NCBI GenBank assembly: GCA_020719895.1
Contig: DYPM01000036.1
Location: 1 to 10,655, forward strand
Source of the DNA: Sulfurovum sp.
GTDB lineage: Bacteria > Campylobacterota > Campylobacteria > Campylobacterales > Sulfurovaceae
Direction of reading: 5' to 3'
Length of the DNA: 10,655 bases
Shown: positions 1 to 4,995 of the stretch, in pieces
Position numbering within the stretch: position 1 is the stretch's first letter
How the letters are laid out: every line of letters starts with the position of its first letter
Notes under the pieces: generated by a model
Seen by the model: the letters and a program-made list of their open reading frames with translations, nothing else
What the model was told of the DNA's origin: nothing
Databases searched by the model: none
Program-made: the position numbers and the translations under genes

Positions 1-97
1 CAAGTACAGCAAGCTGTATTAGTTGCAATATAGTAGTTATGACAGTTGAAAGTGTCGTCCACTTTACTCCAGTTATGGCTTTTTGCTTAAGAGACAT
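1..97 (-). CDS. Wzx-type polysaccharide flippase, N-terminal fragment cut by the window edge
   Basis: The first 32 residues of an ORF that leaves the window at position 1. It begins MSLKQKAITGVKWTTLS and runs into a hydrophobic stretch (VITTILQLIQLAVL). The 'K-x-K-x-I-x-G-V-K-W-T/S-x-x-S' opening followed by the first membrane helix is typical of MOP-superfamily lipopolysaccharide/O-antigen flippases (Wzx/WzxC-like), which move undecaprenyl-linked repeat units across the inner membrane. An AAAGG ribosome-binding site lies about seven bases before the ATG. The start sits inside the last codons of the decayed acyltransferase gene upstream (stop at 87-89), an operon-type overlap. Only the N-terminus is visible, so whether the rest is intact is unknown. 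A second, fragmentary flippase piece lies at 3140-3307. Confidence 0.72.
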   Translation of the reverse strand, partial: MSLKQKAITGVKWTTLSTVITTILQLIQLAVL

Positions 98-371
98 ATT
101 TTGCCTTTAAAAGGTTAGCTAACTTTATTTCTATTATTTTATAACTCATCATAGAGAAAAAGATTGTGATGAAAATATACGAAAGAAAAAGATAAATGCC
201 ATTATGAAACCACTAATGATAAAAAAAATATCAACACCAAATTGACCATAATTCGAAAAAAAATTACCAATAAAGTTTGTATCTTGAAAATTATAAAATT
301 GCTGCATAAAATGATGGACAACCACTATCCAAGCTGCCCCCCCTTAAAATCTGAATAGATAAAATTTTCAA
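87..371 (-). pseudogene. Acyltransferase family 3 (OafA-like) remnant: internal deletion and frameshifted poly-G
   Basis: The 270-base gap between wecE and the flippase is not empty. On the minus strand it opens with a TTG (369-371) overlapping the wecE TGA stop and reads LKILSIQILRG. It then hits a run of seven G (337-343), after which the frame must shift (one G fewer or two more) to continue as AAWIVVVHHF and then GQFGVDIFFIISGFIM. These are hallmark N-terminal motifs of membrane acyltransferase-3 proteins (R-G-x-A-A, the H-H/F motif, F-x-G-V-D-I-F-F-x-I-S-G-F). Near 190-205 the sequence jumps, in another frame, to ITIFFSMMSYKIIE, which resembles the C-terminal 'SYxxIE' end of the same family. 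It stops at 87-89, overlapping the flippase start. About 95 codons remain of a family that is usually 330 or more. The intact gene would have added an acyl group to a glycan. Confidence 0.72.
337..343 (-). repeat. Seven-G homopolymer tract in the acyltransferase remnant
   Basis: Seven consecutive C on the plus strand (G on the coding strand), just after the LRG codons. With seven G, the N-terminal frame (LKILSIQILRG) does not connect to the following AAWIVVVHHF frame. Six G gives LRGAAW and nine gives LRGGAAW, the latter matching the family spacing R-G-x-A-A better. Poly-G tracts of this kind are known phase-variation switches in Campylobacter surface genes. Here the gene is otherwise gutted, so the tract is probably a relic. 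Confidence 0.6.
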
Positions 372-1498
372 GAAAAAAATCCTCTCACCGTATCTACAAC
401 TTTTTTATTCTCTTCATCACTCATCCCAAAATACATAGGCAATCTTATAAGTCTTTCACTATCTATTGTCGTAAATTTATCTTCACTATCAAATCTACCA
501 AACTTCAATCCAGCAGGTGCTGAATGAAGTGGTACATAATGAAACACTGCCAAAATCTCATTTTGTTTAAGATGCTCTAAAAGTGCGGTTCTTTCATCCA
601 AGCTTTTTACTTTCATATAAAACATATGAGCATTTTGAACACAATCTTGTGGGATTATTGGCAACTCTATCAATCCTTTAGTTTCCAATTCTTTTAAACC
701 ATCATAGTATTTTTGCCAAGTAGTTAGTCTATTTTCATTTATCTCATCAGCTTTTTCAAGGTTACCCCACAAATATGCAGCACTGACATCATTCATAAGA
801 TAACTACTTCCAACATCTACCCAAGAGTATTTATCTACCATACCTCTAAAAAATAGGCTTCTATTTGTCCCTTTTTCTCGAATAATCTCTGCTCTTTGTA
901 TAAACTTTTCATCATTTATGATAAGGAGTCCGCCTTCTCCAGCACTTGTGTAATTTTTCGTCTCATGAAAACTAAATGCACCTAAATGACCTATAGTCCC
1001 AAGAGCTTTTTCTTTATAGCTACTCATCATCCCTTGAGCTGCATCTTCTACTACAAAAATGTTATGACGATTTGCAATATCCATAATAGTGTCCATCTCG
1101 CACCCTACGCCTGCATAATGCACTGGCACGATAACTTTTGTTTTATTTGTGATTGCATGCTCTATTTTTGTTTCATCGATGTTCATCGTATCAGGACGAA
1201 TATCTACAAATACAATTTTAGCGCCTCGTAGTACAAAAGCATTTGCCGTGCTTACGAAGGTATACGATGGCATAATAACTTCATCGCCCTCTTGTATATC
1301 TATCAAAATTGCAGCCATCTCAAGAGCATGAGTGCAACTTGTAGTCAGAAGAGCTTTTTTGCATTGTAATTTCTCTTCAAACCATTTATGGCACTTTTTA
1401 GTAAATTCCCCATCACCTGAGATTTTACTGCTTTTCATCGATTCTATAACATATTTTTCTTCGTTACCTGTAAATGGTGGTTTGTTAAATGGTATCAT
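368..1498 (-). CDS. wecE: dTDP-4-amino-4,6-dideoxygalactose transaminase (WecE/RffA-like)
   Basis: A 376-residue PLP-dependent aminotransferase of the DegT/DnrJ/EryC1 fold. It transfers an amino group, usually from glutamate, to dTDP-4-keto-6-deoxy-glucose, giving dTDP-Fuc4N. The N-terminus MIPFNKPPFTGNE is typical of WecE. EDAAQG at 151-156 carries the aspartate (D152) that contacts the PLP ring nitrogen, and SFHETKNYTSAGEGG carries the expected Schiff-base lysine, K181. Length matches WecE. The ATG overlaps the stop of the preceding acetyltransferase by four bases (ATGA), and its own TGA overlaps the TTG start of the acyltransferase remnant, so translation was coupled along this block. Neighbours (acetyltransferase, WecF-type transferase) support a Fuc4NAc role. 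A related 4-aminotransferase making another dTDP-amino sugar is the main alternative. Confidence 0.88.
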   Translation of the reverse strand: MIPFNKPPFTGNEEKYVIESMKSSKISGDGEFTKKCHKWFEEKLQCKKALLTTSCTHALEMAAILIDIQEGDEVIMPSYTFVSTANAFVLRGAKIVFVDIRPDTMNIDETKIEHAITNKTKVIVPVHYAGVGCEMDTIMDIANRHNIFVVEDAAQGMMSSYKEKALGTIGHLGAFSFHETKNYTSAGEGGLLIINDEKFIQRAEIIREKGTNRSLFFRGMVDKYSWVDVGSSYLMNDVSAAYLWGNLEKADEINENRLTTWQKYYDGLKELETKGLIELPIIPQDCVQNAHMFYMKVKSLDERTALLEHLKQNEILAVFHYVPLHSAPAGLKFGRFDSEDKFTTIDSERLIRLPMYFGMSDEENKKVVDTVRGFFS

Positions 1499-2067
1499 TG
1501 GACTTTTCCTTCGTTTTTTAAGTATTCTTCCTCAAGTTTGAGCAGATCCTTTTTCCTATCTTTTAATCTTTTAGCTGGATTTCCTAAATATATACTCCAC
1601 TCTTCAGTTCTTTTTCTAACTAAAGACAATGCGCCTATTGAGGTTCCCTCTGCTAATATAACACCTGGCATAATGATACTTCCAGCTCCCACTATAGAAT
1701 GCCTTCCTAAAATAACTTCTTTTTTAGCCTCTTTTTTATACTCATCTGGGATAGTTGGATTTGTGAGAGTTCCACCACTATAATCATCAGATTGAGTAAA
1801 AACTTGAACTTGATAGGCAAGCCCTGAAAAATCTTCAAAAATTATCCCTTTTTCTCCACCAGCAACTAAACAAAATGGAGCGATATGAACATTTCTACCA
1901 ATTTTAATTTTTCCAGAAATTACACAAAAATCATCTATTCTTGAATTATCATCAATTTCTATCTGGTCAAAATTATAAACGCTCGCCTTATTGCTTATTT
2001 TTACATTTTTACCAATATTCTTAAAACCTAAATTTCTTAATTCTTCTTGTGTATAATATGCCATCAT
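1495..2067 (-). CDS. Left-handed beta-helix (hexapeptide) acetyltransferase, candidate dTDP-Fuc4N N-acetyltransferase
   Basis: 190 residues with hexapeptide-repeat blocks at about 18-70 (isoleucine/valine every sixth residue, e.g. KIKIGRNVHIAP) and 118-152 (VILGRHSIVGAGSIIMPGVI). These are followed by the common GNPAKRL end of the helix (162-168) and a charged C-terminal helix. The fold is that of acetyl-CoA-dependent sugar acetyltransferases (LacA/WbbJ/FdtC type). H61 in VHIAP is a possible active-site residue. It lies between wecF and wecE with ATGA overlaps on both sides, so it likely acetylates the WecE product to dTDP-Fuc4NAc. In E. coli that step is done by WecD, a GNAT protein of unrelated fold, so this would be a non-homologous replacement. 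O-acetylation of the glycan is the alternative. The first of two ATGs (2067) is chosen because of the ATGA overlap. Confidence 0.8.
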   Translation of the reverse strand: MMAYYTQEELRNLGFKNIGKNVKISNKASVYNFDQIEIDDNSRIDDFCVISGKIKIGRNVHIAPFCLVAGGEKGIIFEDFSGLAYQVQVFTQSDDYSGGTLTNPTIPDEYKKEAKKEVILGRHSIVGAGSIIMPGVILAEGTSIGALSLVRKRTEEWSIYLGNPAKRLKDRKKDLLKLEEEYLKNEGKVQ

Positions 2068-3080
2068 TTACCCTCGAATAAATCTTTTAATTGTTTAAGG
2101 TAATTTTCTTCTGAAAAAAACTCTTTTATTTTTTTATGATTCTCTTTTTGTATTTCTACATCTATTAACGATATCTGAATATTTTCCACATCAAAAATTT
2201 TAACATCAATATCTTTAAAAAATTGCCAAGTTGATATATCACTTCGCATGTACACTTTTTTACCCAGTCCTAATAGTGTTATAGTATTACCCATCGCTTG
2301 TTGTCGCTTGTGTGCAAATATAGCTATATCAATCTCACCTAAAAACTCCAAATATTTTTCAAAAGGCATAAACTCTGTAAGAGGTATAAATTTTTCTCCA
2401 AAAAGTTCTTTGCCTTTTGCTCTCACCTCTTGAATATATTCTTCATCTCCAGAATAAGATAATGGTACAAAGATTTGAATATTGTCGTCTTTAAATTTTT
2501 CAAGACTTTGCAATACATCAATATGGTTATTTGTAGGGTTTGCTGAATTGCCTAGCTGTATATTTATAGTGCTATGCTCTTTAGATTTAATGTTAAACTC
2601 TTTATAAAGATTGCTAGGGTACGCAAAACACTCGTGATATTCACCCTTTGCTCCGTACCATTTTTTAGCTAGTTCGTAATCGCCTTTGATATAGGTAATG
2701 AAATGCCCCATTCTTTTAATAACTTGTTTTTTTATCCAGCTCTGAGTTTTTGGGAAGTAAAAATCTCCACCCCACATTATCCAGTAGCATTTTTTAAGCA
2801 ACCAAGGCTGAAATAAAAGTATCCGTATCGAAGAAGAAGACCAAAGACCATGGATAATAATTTTATCAGCTTCATACATATATTTTATTAGTTCAATAAA
2901 TTTGTATTTTTTGTCTATCCAAACTACATCCGTTTCTTTTGTCATTCCATATTTGTACTGTGGAGCTTGTAAAAATACAAATTGATGCTGTGTAATATCA
3001 AAATGCTCAGTAACAAAATCGATAAATGGAACATTAAATTTGTCAAGAGTCATAAGGTGGAGGATTTTATTTTTTAACAT
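2064..3080 (-). CDS. wecF: dTDP-Fuc4NAc:lipid II Fuc4NAc transferase-like glycosyltransferase (WecF family, GT56)
   Basis: 338 residues, close to the WecF family length (about 320-360). Visible family marks are IIIHGLW (74-80), a hydrophobic helix then CYWIMWGGDFYFP (98-110), QLGNSANPTNNH (175-186, the 'GNSA-P-NNH' signature of the donor half) and HKRQQAMGNTITLLGLGKKVY (257-277). WecF adds Fuc4NAc from the dTDP sugar to an undecaprenyl-pyrophosphate-linked acceptor at the inner face of the inner membrane. The gene directly precedes the acetyltransferase and aminotransferase that could make its donor, overlapping the former by four bases. A GGAAAGG ribosome-binding site lies about ten bases before the ATG. 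Donor and acceptor specificity cannot be read from the sequence. In this locus it may serve an O-antigen rather than enterobacterial common antigen. Confidence 0.86.
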   Translation of the reverse strand: MLKNKILHLMTLDKFNVPFIDFVTEHFDITQHQFVFLQAPQYKYGMTKETDVVWIDKKYKFIELIKYMYEADKIIIHGLWSSSSIRILLFQPWLLKKCYWIMWGGDFYFPKTQSWIKKQVIKRMGHFITYIKGDYELAKKWYGAKGEYHECFAYPSNLYKEFNIKSKEHSTINIQLGNSANPTNNHIDVLQSLEKFKDDNIQIFVPLSYSGDEEYIQEVRAKGKELFGEKFIPLTEFMPFEKYLEFLGEIDIAIFAHKRQQAMGNTITLLGLGKKVYMRSDISTWQFFKDIDVKIFDVENIQISLIDVEIQKENHKKIKEFFSEENYLKQLKDLFEGK

Positions 3081-3140
3081 TTATTTTACCTTTCCATAAT
3101 TTTTTTCATTATTCCAAATTGCAATCTTTTTAAAATGCAT
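3081..3140 (-). other. 19-codon ORF tail abutting wecF, origin not recognised
   Basis: An open frame (MHFKKIAIWNNEKNYGKVK) whose TAA stop touches the wecF ATG with no gap, as a coupled upstream gene would. It follows the flippase remnant directly in a different frame and may be the C-terminal end of a deleted gene once preceding wecF. I do not recognise the protein, and it is too short to call a gene. Confidence 0.2.
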
Positions 3141-3307
3141 AGTTCTACTCCAAAAATAAAAATGAATTTGAGCCAAAGAGTAGTGCAGATAAACTCATTC
3201 TTGCTATTGTCTTTGGCAAGATCTCTCACTGCAATACGATTAAGTCGAAGTATAGCAATCGCTGTAAAAAGTCCCGCAAAGCTCTGCACATAAGAAAAAG
3301 CACCTAT
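3140..3307 (-). pseudogene. Wzx-type flippase remnant (internal fragment)
   Basis: About 55 codons reading IGAFSYVQSFAGLFTAIAIL, then RIAVRDLAKDNSKNEF, then TTLWLKFIFIF. This matches the region around residues 40-100 of PST-type O-antigen flippases: 'G-x-F-S-Y-x-x-S-F-x-x-L-F', then 'V-R-D-L-x-K-D', then an acidic stretch and 'W-L-K'. The N-terminal methionine and first helix are missing and the fragment stops before the remaining ten or so membrane segments. It is distinct from the flippase start at 1-97, which covers an earlier part of the protein. The two could be unrelated or the broken halves of a history involving two wzx genes. The fragment sits inside a 128-codon open frame (3086-3472) that strings together remnants of several genes and is not a protein in its own right. 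Confidence 0.65.
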
Positions 3308-3339
3308 ATAGATTTTTGAGTACCTATATAGATTTTTGA
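3302..3339. repeat. Short tandem direct repeat, 2 x 18 bases with period 20
   Basis: ACCTATATAGATTTTTGA at 3302-3319 is repeated exactly at 3322-3339. It lies at the seam between the rmlA remnant and the flippase remnant, so it may be a small duplication made when the two were joined. Confidence 0.8.
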
Positions 3340-3432
3340 TACCGCCATAAACATGTAGGAATTGTTTATAATGCTTTTTGTTGTCGGATAAAGTTTTATC
3401 CGACTTCTGCGTGCCAAAACAATACCTTTCAT
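3320..3432 (-). pseudogene. rmlA: rmlA head remnant (glucose-1-phosphate thymidylyltransferase, N-terminal ~36 codons)
   Basis: Starting at an ATG (3430-3432) with an AAAGGA site nine bases before it, the minus strand reads MKGIVLARRSRIKLYPTTKSI. RmlA proteins begin M-K-G-I-V-L-A-G-G-S-G-T-R-L-Y-P-T-T-K-S-I-S-K-Q-L-L-P-V-Y. After KSI one base is missing and the family sequence resumes in another frame as KQFLHVY (expected K-Q-L-L-P-V-Y). The glycine-rich nucleotide-binding loop (GGSGTR) has become RRSRIK, so the remnant could not bind nucleotide even if translated. RmlA makes dTDP-glucose, the first precursor of dTDP-Fuc4NAc. Its loss here means that precursor must come from a copy elsewhere. 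It directly follows a ugd tail fragment, suggesting an older ugd-rmlA gene order. Confidence 0.72.
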
Positions 3433-3448
3433 TAATTGTAATCCTTTG

Positions 3449-3562
3449 ACTATCACTATTGAAAATATCCATCGTATAGACTTTCTCTCACACATCTTCA
3501 AGAGCGTTCTCCATACGATTGGCGACGATCGCATCGCACACATCAAATCCTAAAAAAGCCAT
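3449..3562 (-). pseudogene. ugd 3'-end remnant, copy R3, with a nonsense codon
   Basis: The 90 bases at 3449-3538 match the last 90 coding bases of the intact ugd (4999-5088) with eight differences by eye, encoding CDAIVANRMENALEDV-stop-EKVYTMDIFNSDS. An AGA arginine codon has become TGA (3488-3490). The genuine stop codon is replaced and the sequence runs on into the rmlA remnant. Upstream, instead of the ugd body, an ATG (3560-3562) and eight codons (MAFLGFDV) follow directly on a MazF-like toxin tail. The same junction occurs in copy R2. Confidence 0.8.
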
Positions 3563-3621
3563 CAACATATTACTCCAATCAAAGTTTGTATTTTGCGAAT
3601 ATCAGACTCATGCAGTGTCCC
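3462..3621. repeat. 160-base direct repeat R3 (toxin tail + ugd tail); partner at 4364-4523
   Basis: This segment and 4364-4523 are the same length and align without gaps, with about 15 differences by eye (roughly 90% identity). Each contains the last ~20 codons of a MazF-like toxin fused to the last ~26 codons of ugd. The pair is in the same orientation, 902 bases apart, and flanks the VapBC module. Confidence 0.85.
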
Positions 3622-3624
3622 GAT
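3562..3624 (-). pseudogene. MazF-like toxin 3'-end remnant
   Basis: Reads IGTLHESDIRKIQTLIGVIC-stop, matching the last 20 residues of the intact toxin at 4464-4799 with two conservative changes (L for M, I for V). Homology ends abruptly at 3624, a few bases from the REP-like hairpin at 3631-3660. The rest of the toxin gene and its antitoxin are absent here. Confidence 0.75.
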
Positions 3625-3695
3625 TGTTCCCTCATTCCCAAGCTGAAGCTTTGGAACGAGGAAAAAGTTTCAAATTTATCTTCATGGTTATTCAT
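3579..3695 (-). pseudogene. Start of a coupled ORF after vapC, truncated at the REP-like hairpin
   Basis: An ATG overlapping the vapC TGA (ATGA, 3692-3695) has a strong AGGAG ribosome-binding site six bases upstream inside vapC. It reads MNNHEDKFETFSS and then passes into the REP-like hairpin and, out of frame, through the toxin tail to a stop at 3579-3581 (38 codons in all). The good start signal suggests a real third gene once followed vapC. Only its first dozen codons seem original. The gene cannot be identified. Confidence 0.35.
3631..3660. repeat. REP-like palindromic hairpin
   Basis: CTCATTCCCAAGCT (3631-3644) and AGCTTTGGAACGAG (3647-3660) form a stem with two mismatched pairs and a two-base centre. 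Palindromes with a CGTTCCCAAGCT...AGCTTGGGAACG core recur in intergenic DNA of many bacteria. They give chance peptides such as the LVPKLQLGN seen here on the minus strand, from recollection rather than a search. It marks the truncation point of the adjoining toxin fragment. It is not followed by a T run, so it is not an obvious terminator. Confidence 0.6.
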
Positions 3696-4132
3696 TTTGC
3701 ACTCCTAAATGGATTTATAATCATAAGTCGTTCATCAATCAATAAGCCATCATGCATATCTTCACTATATAACTCTAAACAGCCATTTTCCAATGCTGAA
3801 GAGACTATCAAGCTATCCCAATAGCTAAATTTATATCTATTTTTGATTTCCATTGTCTTTAAAATCGTCGTTTCGCTTATTTGTAAAACTTTAGCAGATT
3901 TCATTAGAAGCTTTAGACTATATTGTATTTGCTCTTCATTAATTTTATTTTTTAACAGTGCGTTATAGTATTCACTACATACCTGTGTTGAAATAAATAC
4001 ATCAGACCCATAGTCCATGTTTGACAAAAAGAGCTTTGCCAATTCATGCTTTTTTTGATCTTCTCTGTTTTTATGATTTTTCATAAATGAATAGACAAAA
4101 ATATTTGTATCTATAAAGATTTTATCTCTCAT
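3692..4132 (-). CDS. PIN-domain ribonuclease toxin, VapC-like
   Basis: 146 residues spanning one PIN domain. The four acidic metal-binding positions are visible: D8 in IFIDTN, E54 in VCSEYYNALL, D106 in YWDSLI and D125 in YSEDMHDG. VapC toxins cut RNA, often initiator tRNA or rRNA, using Mg2+ at this site. All residues are present and the length is usual (130-150), so the protein looks active. It overlaps the antitoxin gene upstream by 11 bases, the normal antitoxin-first arrangement. It lies between the two 160-base direct repeats R2 and R3 inside the polysaccharide operon. Its TGA overlaps the ATG of a truncated ORF. Confidence 0.86.
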   Translation of the reverse strand: MRDKIFIDTNIFVYSFMKNHKNREDQKKHELAKLFLSNMDYGSDVFISTQVCSEYYNALLKNKINEEQIQYSLKLLMKSAKVLQISETTILKTMEIKNRYKFSYWDSLIVSSALENGCLELYSEDMHDGLLIDERLMIINPFRSAK

Positions 4133-4343
4133 TTAGCTCATCTCTGTTGTATTTCACAAAAGAATCTACTTCTTGAGAAGATTCTAAAAAGTTTTTAAAT
4201 CTTTGAGTTTTTGGCTCACCGATTTTTTCTTCTGATTGATCAAAGAGTAATATCACTTTAGCATGTCTATTGGCAACCTTTTCATACTCTTTGATTTCTA
4301 TAAATTTATCTGTGATATATGTTTCAAACTCTATTGCATACAT
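4122..4343 (-). CDS. VapB-type antitoxin partner of the PIN toxin
   Basis: A 73-residue protein directly before the PIN toxin, overlapping it by 11 bases. The N-terminus MYAIEFETYITDKFIEI followed by KVANRHAKVILLFDQ resembles small antitoxins of the AbrB/DUF2281-like kind, in which a short beta-rich N-terminal part dimerises and binds DNA. The polar C-terminus (FVKYNRDELNER) would wrap the toxin; the 'N/S-R-D/E-E-L-x-E-R' end recurs in this group. An AAGGAG ribosome-binding site lies six bases before the ATG, just downstream of the ugd-tail fragment. Such antitoxins usually repress their own operon, but no operator is evident here. The family assignment is from pattern and position only. Confidence 0.72.
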   Translation of the reverse strand: MYAIEFETYITDKFIEIKEYEKVANRHAKVILLFDQSEEKIGEPKTQRFKNFLESSQEVDSFVKYNRDELNER

Positions 4344-4464
4344 TTTTGCTCCTTTGCCTTATAAAAATATCCCACGTATAAACCTTTTCTCTCACATCTT
4401 CAAGAGTACTCTCCATACGATTGGCGACGATCACATCGCATACATCAAATCCTAAGAAAGCCAT
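4324..4464 (-). other. 46-codon ORF carrying a displaced Ugd C-terminus (copy R2)
   Basis: An ATG overlapping the stop of the MazF-like toxin (TGATG) opens a frame reading MAFLGFDV and then CDVIVANRMESTLEDV and REKVYTWDIF. This matches the Ugd C-terminus (77 bases at 4364-4440 align to ugd). The frame then runs out of homology and ends at 4324-4326, inside vapB. It is most likely a displaced ugd tail, though unlike copy R3 it has no internal stop and could be translated by coupling to the toxin. The frame is also open for about a dozen codons before the ATG, overlapping the toxin's end in another frame. Confidence 0.45.
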
Positions 4465-4523
4465 CAACATACTACTCCAATCATAGTTTGTATTTTGCGA
4501 ATATCAGACTCATGTAGTGTCCC
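4364..4523. repeat. 160-base direct repeat R2 (toxin 3' end + ugd tail); partner at 3462-3621
   Basis: Includes the last 20 codons of the intact toxin gene and the displaced ugd tail. It aligns without gaps to R3. Unequal crossing-over between R2 and R3 would remove or multiply a 902-base unit carrying VapBC. Confidence 0.85.
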
Positions 4524-4799
4524 TATTTTAGAGATGACGACATCTTTATCTATGGTTGCAATGGATGACTTAAATACAGACGGCTTGAGCAATCCTGCTT
4601 CCTGCCAACAATCAAGCTCCAACTCATAATCCAATTTATTGTTGTGACTGCTTGAGATAGCCAAAACCATCAGTGTTTCTCTTCTATTTGTATTAAATAT
4701 TTCCGATGAAATGATTACGACTGGTCTTGCTTTGTATTTTAGACTACTTGCAAAAGGAAATTTCACAACGACCACATCATACTTCAAGAAATTTGTCAT
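4464..4799 (-). CDS. MazF/PemK-family toxin (second module)
   Basis: 111 residues with the layout of a MazF/PemK endoribonuclease. YDVVVVKFPFASSLKYKARPVVIIS (7-31) is the first strand pair and the R-P-V-V-I-I-S signature. LMVLAISS (43-50) gives the conserved T/S strand, and GLLKPSVFKSSIATIDKDVVISKIGTL (69-95) matches 'G-L-x-K-x-S-x-x-x-x-x-x-x-T-I' and the closing 'I-G-x-L'. Such toxins cleave mRNA at short motifs. The start overlaps the antitoxin gene by 23 bases; no other methionine fits the family N-terminus. The 3' end lies in repeat R2, and a near-identical loose copy of the last 20 codons occurs at 3562-3624. Confidence 0.82.
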   Translation of the reverse strand: MTNFLKYDVVVVKFPFASSLKYKARPVVIISSEIFNTNRRETLMVLAISSSHNNKLDYELELDCWQEAGLLKPSVFKSSIATIDKDVVISKIGTLHESDIRKIQTMIGVVC

Positions 4800-4986
4800 A
4801 CACGCTATCCTCTTCGTTATCCCATATTTTCTCTAAAGCGTTTTGTGAAAGGATCATAAACTCTTGCGTATCATTTTTGTCTGAAACAATCTCGCATTTT
4901 GCGATGATATTCTCTTTTAAATTTTGAACAATATTTAAAACGATATCAATATTTGAGTCTTCAACATCAAGCGTTACCGTGTACAT
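4777..4986 (-). CDS. Antitoxin of the second MazF-like module
   Basis: A 69-residue acidic protein (MYTVTLDVEDSNIDIVLNIV..., ending EDSVYDKFLEV) directly before the toxin and overlapping it. Its N-terminus resembles that of the antitoxin at 8773-9057 (M-x-x-x-T-L-x-x-E-D, then V and Q-N/H-L), so the two modules are probably related. The AGGA ribosome-binding site is formed from the ugd stop codon (TAGGAAAAAAGT-ATG). The antitoxin therefore begins ten bases after ugd ends and is read from the same transcript. DNA-binding ability cannot be seen, and the family is named from position and pairing. Confidence 0.72.
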   Translation of the reverse strand: MYTVTLDVEDSNIDIVLNIVQNLKENIIAKCEIVSDKNDTQEFMILSQNALEKIWDNEEDSVYDKFLEV

Positions 4987-4995
4987 ACTTTTTTC

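Noticed and set aside
114..123. GTTAGCTAAC perfect palindrome before the flippase
   Set aside because: It has no loop and no T tract and lies within the C-terminal codons of the acyltransferase remnant; probably chance.
3383..3404. A 10-bp-arm palindrome (GTCGGATAAA/TTTATCCGAC) as a terminator or operator
   Set aside because: It has a two-base loop and no T run, and it coincides with the decayed rmlA codons, where substitutions happen to create the symmetry.
3086..3472. A 128-codon open frame that could be called a hypothetical protein
   Set aside because: Its start lies in the ugd tail fragment, its middle in the rmlA and flippase remnants, and its end in unassigned sequence. It has no ribosome-binding site of its own and the frame merely connects debris.
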